Assembly: GCA_034436015.1 (NCBI GenBank)
Contig: DAOTWG010000031.1
Span: 62,001 to 126,000, forward strand
Direction of reading: 5' to 3'
Length of the DNA: 64,000 bases
Source: DAOTVX01 sp034436015
Lineage (GTDB): Bacteria; Chloroflexota; Anaerolineae; Anaerolineales; Villigracilaceae
Shown: piece by piece, positions 1 to 7,762 of the stretch
Numbering within the stretch: the first letter of the stretch is position 1
Layout: every line of letters starts with the position of its first letter
Made by a program: the position numbers and the translations under genes
Notes under the pieces: generated by a model
The model's input: only the letters and a program-made list of their open reading frames with translations
What the model was told of the DNA's origin: nothing
The model's database searches: none

Positions 1-1272
1 GAGAAGTGGGTAGTGGGCTATGGGCATTCCTCCGTGGCCGAACATGCTGTCCTGCATCTTGCGATGGAGAACGTTTCCCGCCTGGCGGTAGAGTGCATTG
101 AATCGAATCGTTTGGCCTCGTACACGGAAAAATCCACCCGCTACCAGAAGTGGGATGCCAATGCCTTCTTCTTTCCGCCGGAGCTGGAAGGTCACCCCTT
201 AGCCGGGGAATATCGCCGCGCTTGCCGTTTCCTCTTCCAGACCTATGTTGATTCGTTGGGAGCGGTGCGGAATCTGATTGTTCGGCGCGAACCGCGCCGG
301 GCAGAGGAAACAGAGGAAGCCTACGATCGGCGCATTCGCTCGCAGTACGTGGATGTCTGCCGCTTCCTGTTGCCGGCGGCGTCGCTGGCGAATCTTGGCA
401 TGACTGCCAACGCGCGCGTGTTGGAACATGCCATTCGCAAGATGCTCTCGCATCCGCTGGAGGAGGTACGTCAGATCGGCGCGGAAATCAAGCGGGTAGC
501 GCGTGCCGAGGCCCCCACACTGGTCAAATACGCTGATGTCGTTCCCTATCTAATGGAAACAAGGCAAGCGTTGCGCGCCGTGGCCGAGTCGCGGCTGCCC
601 GATCAACGCGAGGATTGGTGCACGCTGATCGAGTATAACGAAGACGGGGAAACGAACGTGCTGGCCGCAGCGCTGTATCGCTTCGGTGGGATGTCCTACC
701 GGCATGCATTGGAGAGAGTGAAGATGGCCAGCGAAGCCGAACGCCGCGCCTGGGCGGAGACTCTCCTAGGGCGACTCGGCGAATACGATACGCCCCTGCG
801 TGAACTGGAACATATCTGCTATACGTTCGATTTGATTCTCGATCAGGGCGCGTATGCCGAGTTCAAACGGCACCGTATGATGACCCAGACGCCGCAGGCG
901 TTGACCGCTCGGTTGGGGTATGCGCTGCCACGGCGCGTTGTTGAGGCCGGCTTTGAGAGGCCTTATCGCGTGGCGATGGAGGCGGCGGCCGAAGCGTACG
1001 AGAAATTGTCTAGCTGGAACGCCGAGGTCGCGGCGTATGTAGTCCCCAACGGTTTTTATCGTCGCGTGCTCTTTACCATGAATCTGCGCGAGGCGTTTGT
1101 TTTCTGTCGCTTGCGCGCGGCGCCCAATGCCCATTTCTCGATGCGTCGTGTAGCGCAACGCGTGGCAGCTGAGATTCGCCGCGTTCATCCCTTCCTTGGC
1201 GCTTACCTGCGCTTGCCCACGAACGAAACCTGGCAGACGATTGAAGCCGATGAGTTCGTGGGCGATGGATAG
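1..1272 (+). CDS. thyX: FAD-dependent thymidylate synthase ThyX, tandem-domain form (5' end outside window)
   Basis: Makes dTMP from dUMP using methylene-tetrahydrofolate and FAD in the cytoplasm. The reading frame is open from base 1, so the start lies upstream. Two ThyX-like halves are visible. The first has GYGHSSVAEHA and an SNR-x7-S-TRY segment resembling the RHR-x7-S signature. The second has EFKRHRMMTQTPQALTARL, with the RHR intact but the final Ser replaced by Ala. The product exceeds 420 residues, about twice a single-domain ThyX, as expected for the duplicated form. The family assignment is firm. Which half binds dUMP is inference. The gene converges on panB with about 100 bp between them and no clear terminator. 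Confidence 0.88.
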   Translation, partial: EKWVVGYGHSSVAEHAVLHLAMENVSRLAVECIESNRLASYTEKSTRYQKWDANAFFFPPELEGHPLAGEYRRACRFLFQTYVDSLGAVRNLIVRREPRRAEETEEAYDRRIRSQYVDVCRFLLPAASLANLGMTANARVLEHAIRKMLSHPLEEVRQIGAEIKRVARAEAPTLVKYADVVPYLMETRQALRAVAESRLPDQREDWCTLIEYNEDGETNVLAAALYRFGGMSYRHALERVKMASEAERRAWAETLLGRLGEYDTPLRELEHICYTFDLILDQGAYAEFKRHRMMTQTPQALTARLGYALPRRVVEAGFERPYRVAMEAAAEAYEKLSSWNAEVAAYVVPNGFYRRVLFTMNLREAFVFCRLRAAPNAHFSMRRVAQRVAAEIRRVHPFLGAYLRLPTNETWQTIEADEFVGDG

Positions 1273-1370
1273 TAAAGATTTACTCCTAGCCGCTGGCGCA
1301 AGGCTCTACTGTTTCGGCAGGCGATTGGTATGACGACGGCGCGGGAGGGGTGATAAACGGCTGCGCGAAT

Positions 1371-2234
1371 CTAGGGTGAATTCAGGTTTTGCTGGAGGGC
1401 CTCCCATTCCTCCTCCGGCATCTCTATCGTGTGTTCCGGCGCTGGGAACCGGCGCGTGCGCACCTCCGCGGCGTAATCGGTCACCGCGCGGCGGATTTCG
1501 GCGCTCAAATCGGCGTATTTTTTGACAAAGCGCGGGGTGAAACGCTCAAAAAATCCGAGCATATCGTGTAAAACCAGAACCTGACCGTCGCAGTCCGGGC
1601 CGGCGCCGATGCCGATGACCGGGATGGTCAGCCGTTTGCGGATCAGAGAGGCGAGCCGGGCTGGAACAGATTCCAGCACTACGCTGAAGCACCCTGCCTC
1701 TTCGAGTAAGAGGGCGTCTTCTAGCAACCGTTTCGCGGCTGCTGCCGTGCGTCCCTGCGCGCGGAAGCCGCCGAAGAGATGCACCGATTGCGGGGTCAGG
1801 CCCAGATGCCCCATCACCGGGATGCCGGCTGCTACGATGGCGTGGGTGGTCTCCAGCCGTTCCCGCCCGCCTTCTAGTTTGACCGCCTCCATGTGGCCCT
1901 CTTGTAAGAATCGGCCGGCGTTACGCACGGCTTCTGTCACAGAAACCTGATAGGAAAGGAACGGCATATCGCCGATCAGCAAGGCCGTCTTTGCCCCGCG
2001 CGCTACCGCCTTGCAGTGGTGCAACATATCTTCCATCGTCACCGGCAATGTAGTGTCGTATCCGAGAACAGCCATTCCCAATGAGTCGCCGACCAGGATA
2101 GCGTCCACACCGGCCGCGTCCACGGCCAGGGCGGTAGGGTAATCGTAGGCTGTTAACATGACAATGGGTTCGCCGCGCTCTTTCTTTTGGTGCAGTGTTA
2201 GGGTTGTAACTTTTTGTGTGGTTGTGGAGGCCAT
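1371..2234 (-). CDS. panB: 3-methyl-2-oxobutanoate hydroxymethyltransferase
   Basis: Adds a hydroxymethyl group from methylene-tetrahydrofolate to 2-oxoisovalerate, giving ketopantoate, the first committed step of pantothenate and CoA synthesis. Family signatures are MLTAYDYPTA near the N-terminus, ILVGDSLGM with the metal-binding Asp, VKLEGG, MGHLGLTPQS and VIGIGAGPDCDGQVLV. From the chosen ATG the protein has 287 residues, a normal length. That ATG is preceded by a GGAG Shine-Dalgarno about 6 bases away, whereas the upstream TTG at 2294 adds 20 unconserved residues. A TATACT box on the minus strand at 2300-2305 could be its -10. panC and panD are not in the window. Confidence 0.95.
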   Translation of the reverse strand: MASTTTQKVTTLTLHQKKERGEPIVMLTAYDYPTALAVDAAGVDAILVGDSLGMAVLGYDTTLPVTMEDMLHHCKAVARGAKTALLIGDMPFLSYQVSVTEAVRNAGRFLQEGHMEAVKLEGGRERLETTHAIVAAGIPVMGHLGLTPQSVHLFGGFRAQGRTAAAAKRLLEDALLLEEAGCFSVVLESVPARLASLIRKRLTIPVIGIGAGPDCDGQVLVLHDMLGFFERFTPRFVKKYADLSAEIRRAVTDYAAEVRTRRFPAPEHTIEMPEEEWEALQQNLNSP

Positions 2235-2277
2235 ACCCTGCTCCAATCCCAGAAGTTGACCTATCAAGCCCAAGCGT

Positions 2278-2341
2278 TTGGACGATGAACACAATGTTAA
2301 GTATAATCTTTAAAGAATAAACCTTGTCGTGACGGGGTCAC
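2278..2341 (+). promoter_or_regulatory. Candidate promoter and operator for the GH30 gene
   Basis: A TATAAT box (2302-2307) lies 18 bases after a weak TTGGAC (2278-2283) and about 100 bases before the GH30 start. In the transcribed leader a perfect inverted repeat GTGAC-GGG-GTCAC (2329-2341) could bind a regulator. The opposite strand carries a TATACT facing panB in the same bases. Only the -10 is strong, and the operator role is inference. Confidence 0.35.
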
Positions 2342-2406
2342 ATATCAGGGAAGGAGAGCCATTCGGTGACCGACGTAGTCCTGAAAACCATGAGAGGCGC
2401 GTCATC

Positions 2407-4182
2407 ATGAACAAGAGGAATTTTCGCGTACAAGACCTGTCTTCTTTTTTTCTGGTGAGAGTGCTATTCGCCGGTTTGCTGACGGCCTGCGCCGGGCGCG
2501 ACCTGTCAGGGCGGAACGCAGAGGTTTTGCCTACCGCGCCTATCGAATCCGTGACGGTGCAGGCTTGGCTTACCACGGCCGATCAAGCTCATTTGTTGGA
2601 AAAGCAGGCGGAACTTTCCTTTGGAACAATGTCGGGCGAGGGCCCGGTCATTTACATCAACGAGAATCACCGTTACCAACAAATGGATGGATTTGGCGCC
2701 TCGATGACAGACTCCTCGGCCTGGCTCATCTACACCCAGATGCCTGAAACGCAACGGCGCGCAGTAATGAACGCTCTGTTTTCTCCCGTCGAAGGCATTG
2801 GTATCAGTATGTTGCGTATTCCAATGGGCGCCAGCGATTTCGTCCATGATAGACCGTACACCTACGATGACATGCCGCAAGGTGAGACAGATCCCGATCT
2901 GTTGCACTTCTCGATTGAGCATGATCGGGCCTACATTATCCCTGCCCTGAAGGACGCTCTCCGCCTCAATCCGAATCTTCGACTCATCGCCTCGCCCTGG
3001 AGCCCGCCGGCATGGATGAAGGACAGCGGGTCGCTGTTTAGCGGCACACTGAAGAAGGAGTATTACCCGGCTTTGGCGCAGTACTTTGTCAAATTCATTC
3101 AGGCATATCAGGCCGAAGGATTGCCCATCTATGCGGTCACCATCCAAAACGAACCTTACTACGAGCCGTATACCTATCCGGGCATGCGCTTGGAACCAGC
3201 AGAGGCAGCGGAACTCGTAAAGAACCACCTCGCTCCCGCATTTCAAGCGGCGGGGCTGGATACGAAGATTTTGATTTGGGATCACAACTGGGATGAGTGG
3301 AAGTATCCGCTGACTGTGCTGGGAGATGCAGAGGCGCGAGCGCGCGTAGCGGGAACAGCATTCCATTGTTATGCTGGCTCCGTGTTGGCGCAGACGATCG
3401 TCCATGATGCCTATCCGGAGAAGGACATTTACTTCACCGAGTGCAGCGGCGGCACCTGGGTAGGCGGATTCACGGCGGGCTTCAAGAGCGATATGAAAAA
3501 TCTCATCATTGGCGCAACGCGCCACTGGGCCAGGACGGTGATCAAGTGGAACTTGGCTCTGGATTCCTCGCACAACCCTCACTATGGCGGTTGCGCCACC
3601 TGTGATGGCTTGGTCACCATTGATGCTGGAGCGGAAACAGGCTTTCGCTATAACTTCGATTACTATGCCATTGGGCATGCGAGTAAATTCGTTTTGCCGG
3701 GCGCCTATCGAATCGCCTCCTCCAGCTATCCCGATGACGGGCTGGAGAGCGTGGCCTTCAAGAATGCCGATGGTTCGAAGGTGCTCGTTGTTGCGAATTT
3801 TAACAGAGAAAGAATTGCTTTCGTGGTTCGCTGGGGAGAACAATCGTTTCCTTATGCGCTTCTCCCGGAATCGGCTGCTACCTTTACCTGGAATGGTGTG
3901 CCACGTTCCCTTGCCCGCCCTTCTCCACCCGATGGGATCAGGGCGATAGCCAACTTTGGGAAAGTCATCGTCAAATGGGAATTTTCGCCTCTGGCCGAGA
4001 CCTATATTCTCAAACGTTCCGCCCATGCTGGTGGTCCTTATCGTGTGATCGCAACCGACCTTCCTCTGCCCGAATACCACGATACGCAAGTCGTGTCGGG
4101 CAATACTTATTATTATGTCGTCAGCGCCGTGAATGCAGTGGGCGAAAGCCCGGATTCCAGAGAGGCCAGCGCGGCGCCCTGA
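2407..4182 (+). CDS. Secreted GH30-family glycoside hydrolase lipoprotein with C-terminal fibronectin III domain
   Basis: Retaining glycosidase of clan GH-A, family 30 (glucosylceramidase or xylanase/beta-1,6-glucanase relatives), anchored outside the cell. The 591-residue product begins with a lipoprotein signal ending LLTAC (Cys28). GH30 signatures follow: DGFGASMTDSSAW near residue 95, ASPWSPPAWMK near 196, TIQNEP with the acid/base Glu249, and YFTECSGG with the nucleophile Glu345. A beta-sandwich region follows the barrel, and the last 90 or so residues read as a fibronectin type III domain. The ATG at 2407 was chosen because it follows GAGAGG and starts the signal peptide; the upstream GTG/ATG candidates do not. 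The substrate cannot be read from sequence. The link to the sphingolipid-type genes near 60 kb is speculative. Confidence 0.85.
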   Translation: MNKRNFRVQDLSSFFLVRVLFAGLLTACAGRDLSGRNAEVLPTAPIESVTVQAWLTTADQAHLLEKQAELSFGTMSGEGPVIYINENHRYQQMDGFGASMTDSSAWLIYTQMPETQRRAVMNALFSPVEGIGISMLRIPMGASDFVHDRPYTYDDMPQGETDPDLLHFSIEHDRAYIIPALKDALRLNPNLRLIASPWSPPAWMKDSGSLFSGTLKKEYYPALAQYFVKFIQAYQAEGLPIYAVTIQNEPYYEPYTYPGMRLEPAEAAELVKNHLAPAFQAAGLDTKILIWDHNWDEWKYPLTVLGDAEARARVAGTAFHCYAGSVLAQTIVHDAYPEKDIYFTECSGGTWVGGFTAGFKSDMKNLIIGATRHWARTVIKWNLALDSSHNPHYGGCATCDGLVTIDAGAETGFRYNFDYYAIGHASKFVLPGAYRIASSSYPDDGLESVAFKNADGSKVLVVANFNRERIAFVVRWGEQSFPYALLPESAATFTWNGVPRSLARPSPPDGIRAIANFGKVIVKWEFSPLAETYILKRSAHAGGPYRVIATDLPLPEYHDTQVVSGNTYYYVVSAVNAVGESPDSREASAAP

Positions 4183-4651
4183 CGCGCATCGTGGTGGTAT
4201 GTTCCCCAGGCATGCCTGCTGGATTTTGTGCCGGAGGACGCCGCAGCGTGCTATCTACCAGTATTGACTGGACGCGACCTGTCCTTTCTGGCGCCCATCA
4301 GGATAAAAGGGCCGTCGTGCTGTGATTTTCGGTCAGGACGAGACGGTTGTAAGCATATAACGATTTGCGCCATTGCCCCGTCTTGGTTCTACTGCTCTAC
4401 GATCTCGCTGTTCAATCCCGTACCGGTCAGGAATAACGGAAAAAAGTTTCGCATGGGGCGATCTCCCCTTCCTTCTCCGCAGTGGCGCTCAGGGGATGGA
4501 CGCAGTAGTCGTCATCGCGCTATTCTCCGGTCACTCTCGTCCATGACTCTTCTCTTTTTTTATCCCCCTCTTCGCTGAGAGAAGGCGGCTTTCATAATTG
4601 ACAAGGCTATTTCCAGAACAGAATGATTTACCGCGTGCTATACTGAAAGAA
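4183..4651 (+). other. Intergenic stretch with an extended -10 promoter at its 3' end
   Basis: About 470 bases separate the GH30 stop from the next start. Short open frames exist here, but none shows a recognisable protein, a ribosome-binding site or consistent codon use, so I call no gene. The only signal is TGC-TATACT (extended -10, box at 4639-4644), which ends 7 bases before the chosen ATG at 4652. It would give a leaderless or nearly leaderless mRNA for the cyclase. Confidence 0.4.
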
Positions 4652-7141
4652 ATGATAGAGCCGAATCGGTTGTACAGCGTCATGGCAACGTTTGCCACGG
4701 TGGTTTGTCTTGCAATTGCCATAGCGGCCATCCAGCGTCGCGCCACGCCGGGCAGTCTTGAACTCATGCTCATGGCGTTGGCTATCGCCGATTGGGCTGG
4801 CGCGGCGGCCATAGGGTATATGCTTACTAACCCGCTGCTGCGGATGTTCATGAGCAAGGTTCAATACCTGGGGGTCTGCGCCACGCCGGTGCTCTTTTTT
4901 CTTTTCGTTGCGGAGTACACCCATCAAGGCCATTTTCTCACCCCTTGGCGACGAGGCGTCCTCTGGTTCATCCCGATCTTGACCGTTGCGCTGGTTTGGA
5001 CCAACGAATACCATCACCTCGTCTGGCGCTCGCTTGCCTGGTCGGGGAGCGTCCTGCTCTACGATTTCGGCCCCTGGTTCTGGGTGTTGATCGCCTACTC
5101 TTACTTTCTGCTTGCCTTAAGCGCTGCTCTTCTGATGCTGGGTGCAATTCGCCTACCGCGTCGCTACCGCCAGCAGATGATCGCCATGCTTCTCAGCCTC
5201 TTTTTCCCTTGGGCCGGCAACGTGCTGTACCTTATCGGGAAAAGCCCCTTGCCTGGTTTCGATACGGCATTGGTTGGCATGATTGTGGCCGGCCTTATCT
5301 TGGCCGGTAGTATGTTGAAGTTCGGCTTGCTGGACATTGCGCCCGTGGCGCGCCATATTGTGGTCGAGGAAATGAGCGACGGTCTGCTTGTGGTGGATGC
5401 TCAGGATCGGCTGGTGGATATTAACCCTGCTGCCCAGGCATTGATCGGGCCTGCTGCCCAGAACGCCATCGGCAAGCCGCTTGCGCTCGTCCTTTCTGCC
5501 TGGCCTGATCTCGTCGCTCGTTACAGTCAGGTGCAACAGATCCAAGATCAAATTGTCATTCAGGGGCGCACAGCGCACCACTTCGACTTGAAAATTTCGC
5601 CGCTCTATGATCATCGCAGGCGCTATCGGGGGCGTGTGGCGGTGATTCGCGATGTCACGGGGCAGAAGCTTGCCGAGATCGCCGCTCAATCCAGCCGCCA
5701 ACGCTTCGAGGAGATTATCGAGACTGTGTCGCATGGCATTCTCCTCGTAGATAAAGAGGGAAAGATTACATTCGCGAACACGGCTGCGGAACGGTTATTT
5801 GACAGAACACGCGAGGAGATCGTCGGTCGTCCTTACGACGCTCCAGAATGGCAACTTACTGATGCGGATGGTCTACCGCTGTCGCCGGAGGATCTTCCTC
5901 TTCGCAAAGTCTTGGCTGGCGGTCAGGCAGTGTACGGAATGGAGTGTGCTCTCGCGCGCCGTGACGGGCAGCGTATCATTTTGGCAATCAGCGCTGCCCC
6001 GCTCCACGACGTGCGAGGAAACATCGAGGCGATTGTGTTGGGTATGGAGGACATTACTCGTCGTCGCCTGGCGCAACAAATTGTGGCGAGGACCGCGGAG
6101 GAACTGGCTGTCATCAACCGGATCAACACGAGCATCACCGCCGGGCTGGAAATGAACCAATTGCTGCGGACCCTGCATCGTCAATGTCTCCAAGTTCTGC
6201 CGGCGGATGTTTTCTATGTTGCCCTCTATGATGAGCAGAGCGGCCTTGTCCAATTGCCTCTCTATTTCGAGGGAGAATATCTTTCTGGCCTGGTCTTTGA
6301 TGTGTCTGCCACAGAAGGGTTGATCACCATTGTGATTAATGCGCGCCGCACGCTCTACCTGCCGGATATGCTGGATTGGCGGAAACCGCATCTTCCAATG
6401 GTATCCAAAGGAGGCGCACCGGCGCGTTCGTATGTTGGCGTGCCGCTCATTGCGCGCGAGCGGGTCATCGGCGTCCTGGCGGTGCAGAGTTATCAACCCA
6501 ATGCCTACACGCGCAGTCAGATTCGCCTGCTGGAGAGCATTGCCGTCCAGGCCGCCATTGCGATTGAAAACGCCCGCCTTTATGCAGAGGTGCATCGACT
6601 GGCGATTATCGATGAACTCACGGGCGTCTACAACTATCGCGGGCTGCTGGAATTTGGCCGGCGCGAAGTGGAACGCGCGCGCCGTTTCAACCGCTCGCTG
6701 ACAGCCGCTTTCCTTGACGTGAATGACTTTAAGGCCTTCAATGATCGCTATGGCCATTCTGTGGGGAACACTATCTTACAGCAACTCGCAGAGCGCATGC
6801 GTTCCGCATTACGCTCAGTGGACATCCTCGCGCGTTACGGGGGAGATGAATTCGTTGTCCTGTTTCCGGAAACCGACATTCACACAGCCGGTTCCGCGAC
6901 TACGCGGTTGTGTGAGGAAGTGGCCGCGACAACGGTTTCCACTTCCCAGGGCCAATTGAGTGTATCCCTCTCGGCGGGATTGGCAGAGTTGAGTGAGGAG
7001 ATGACTGACCTGCTTGCCCTTGTGGATTGCGCCAACCGCGCGGAACTCATGGCGAAAGCCCAGAGATTAGGAGTGGTTGCCTGGTTCGGGGAGGGGAGGG
7101 GAATGCTTCCTCTCTCTTCTTCCCCAACCACGGCCAAGTGA
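4652..7141 (+). CDS. Membrane diguanylate cyclase (7TM sensor, PAS, PAS, GAF, GGDEF)
   Basis: Synthesises cyclic di-GMP from GTP in response to membrane or cytoplasmic signals. Order along the 829-residue product: seven or so hydrophobic helices (about 10-235) resembling the histidine-kinase 7TM N-terminal region, a PAS domain near 240-350, a second PAS near 360-470, a GAF domain near 490-635, and a GGDEF domain to the end. The active-site motif YGGDEFVVLFPE is intact. An RSVD I-site sits exactly five residues before GGDEF, so allosteric product inhibition is expected. An in-frame TTG at 4598 would add 18 residues, but it lies upstream of the extended -10 box. No c-di-GMP effector or EAL protein is seen in the window. 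Confidence 0.88.
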   Translation: MIEPNRLYSVMATFATVVCLAIAIAAIQRRATPGSLELMLMALAIADWAGAAAIGYMLTNPLLRMFMSKVQYLGVCATPVLFFLFVAEYTHQGHFLTPWRRGVLWFIPILTVALVWTNEYHHLVWRSLAWSGSVLLYDFGPWFWVLIAYSYFLLALSAALLMLGAIRLPRRYRQQMIAMLLSLFFPWAGNVLYLIGKSPLPGFDTALVGMIVAGLILAGSMLKFGLLDIAPVARHIVVEEMSDGLLVVDAQDRLVDINPAAQALIGPAAQNAIGKPLALVLSAWPDLVARYSQVQQIQDQIVIQGRTAHHFDLKISPLYDHRRRYRGRVAVIRDVTGQKLAEIAAQSSRQRFEEIIETVSHGILLVDKEGKITFANTAAERLFDRTREEIVGRPYDAPEWQLTDADGLPLSPEDLPLRKVLAGGQAVYGMECALARRDGQRIILAISAAPLHDVRGNIEAIVLGMEDITRRRLAQQIVARTAEELAVINRINTSITAGLEMNQLLRTLHRQCLQVLPADVFYVALYDEQSGLVQLPLYFEGEYLSGLVFDVSATEGLITIVINARRTLYLPDMLDWRKPHLPMVSKGGAPARSYVGVPLIARERVIGVLAVQSYQPNAYTRSQIRLLESIAVQAAIAIENARLYAEVHRLAIIDELTGVYNYRGLLEFGRREVERARRFNRSLTAAFLDVNDFKAFNDRYGHSVGNTILQQLAERMRSALRSVDILARYGGDEFVVLFPETDIHTAGSATTRLCEEVAATTVSTSQGQLSVSLSAGLAELSEEMTDLLALVDCANRAELMAKAQRLGVVAWFGEGRGMLPLSSSPTTAK

Positions 7142-7155
7142 CCGTGTAGCGCGGC

Positions 7156-7542
7156 TTAACGCTCTCCAAAAAATAATTCCCACCAGAGTTGCCAGTCGGA
7201 CCAGGATGGAGTCGGCGAGGGCAAAGGGATGGCAGGCGTAGGGGTAACGTCGGCGGGCGGAACCAGAATCACCAGCTGCTCCCCTGGGCGCGCCCAGCGC
7301 CCTTCCTCATAGGCCCATTGTTCCACCGCCTCGTCGGAGGTGGCGTATGCGACGCGCGTGTGTAGCGCCTCCTGTGTGTGCATGATCGCCGTTCCACTGG
7401 CGCGCACCTTTTCTAGCTGTTCGCTCAGACGGAGCAAGTCGCCCAGGCGACGGTTGAAATCCACCAAGAGAACGACAGCCAGCAGCACACCGGCGGCGAC
7501 GCCGATTTGTTTCCAGCGGATGCGCGCAAACAGCGTTTTCAC
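7156..7542 (-). CDS. Septum formation initiator family protein (FtsB/DivIC-like)
   Basis: Small bitopic division protein of 128 residues. It has a short basic cytoplasmic tail, one membrane helix (about 13-28), then a heptad-type segment (about 32-60) that would form the coiled coil used by FtsB/DivIC to bind FtsL and FtsQ/DivIB at the septum. A GRWARPGEQLVIL segment matches the region after the coiled coil in this family. The C-terminus is unusual, with a Pro/Thr-rich linker followed by a Trp-rich tail (SWSDWQLWWELFFGER). It lies downstream of tRNA-Leu on the same strand, with a hairpin between them. The family call rests on architecture rather than strong sequence identity. Confidence 0.72.
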   Translation of the reverse strand: MKTLFARIRWKQIGVAAGVLLAVVLLVDFNRRLGDLLRLSEQLEKVRASGTAIMHTQEALHTRVAYATSDEAVEQWAYEEGRWARPGEQLVILVPPADVTPTPAIPLPSPTPSWSDWQLWWELFFGER

Positions 7543-7577
7543 GCCTTTTATCTTACCATTTCTTCGTCAAAATCAGA

Positions 7578-7598
7578 AGGCCTGCTGCTGGCAGGCCT
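7578..7598 (-). terminator. Hairpin terminator after tRNA-Leu
   Basis: An eight-base perfect stem AGGCCTGC/GCAGGCCT with a five-base loop lies 5 bases past the tRNA 3' end. On the minus strand it is followed by TCTGATTTT, consistent with intrinsic termination of the tRNA transcript before the FtsB-like gene. Confidence 0.7.
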
Positions 7599-7603
7599 AT
7601 CTG

Positions 7604-7687
<84 letters not shown>

Positions 7688-7762
7688 AACTTGTTCGATT
7701 GACGAGAATTATTGTATCCGAATCCGATGTTTTGTCAACCTTTGCGCCAATGCGCCCTGTTT

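Noticed and set aside
2506..4089. 527-codon minus-strand frame over the GH30 gene
   Set aside because: Antisense shadow. The plus strand carries the GH30 catalytic motifs, and the minus translation shows none.
4228..4578. 116-codon plus-strand frame in the gap before the cyclase
   Set aside because: No family motif, no ribosome-binding site and a biased composition (many Ser/Arg/Pro), so it is not supported as a gene.
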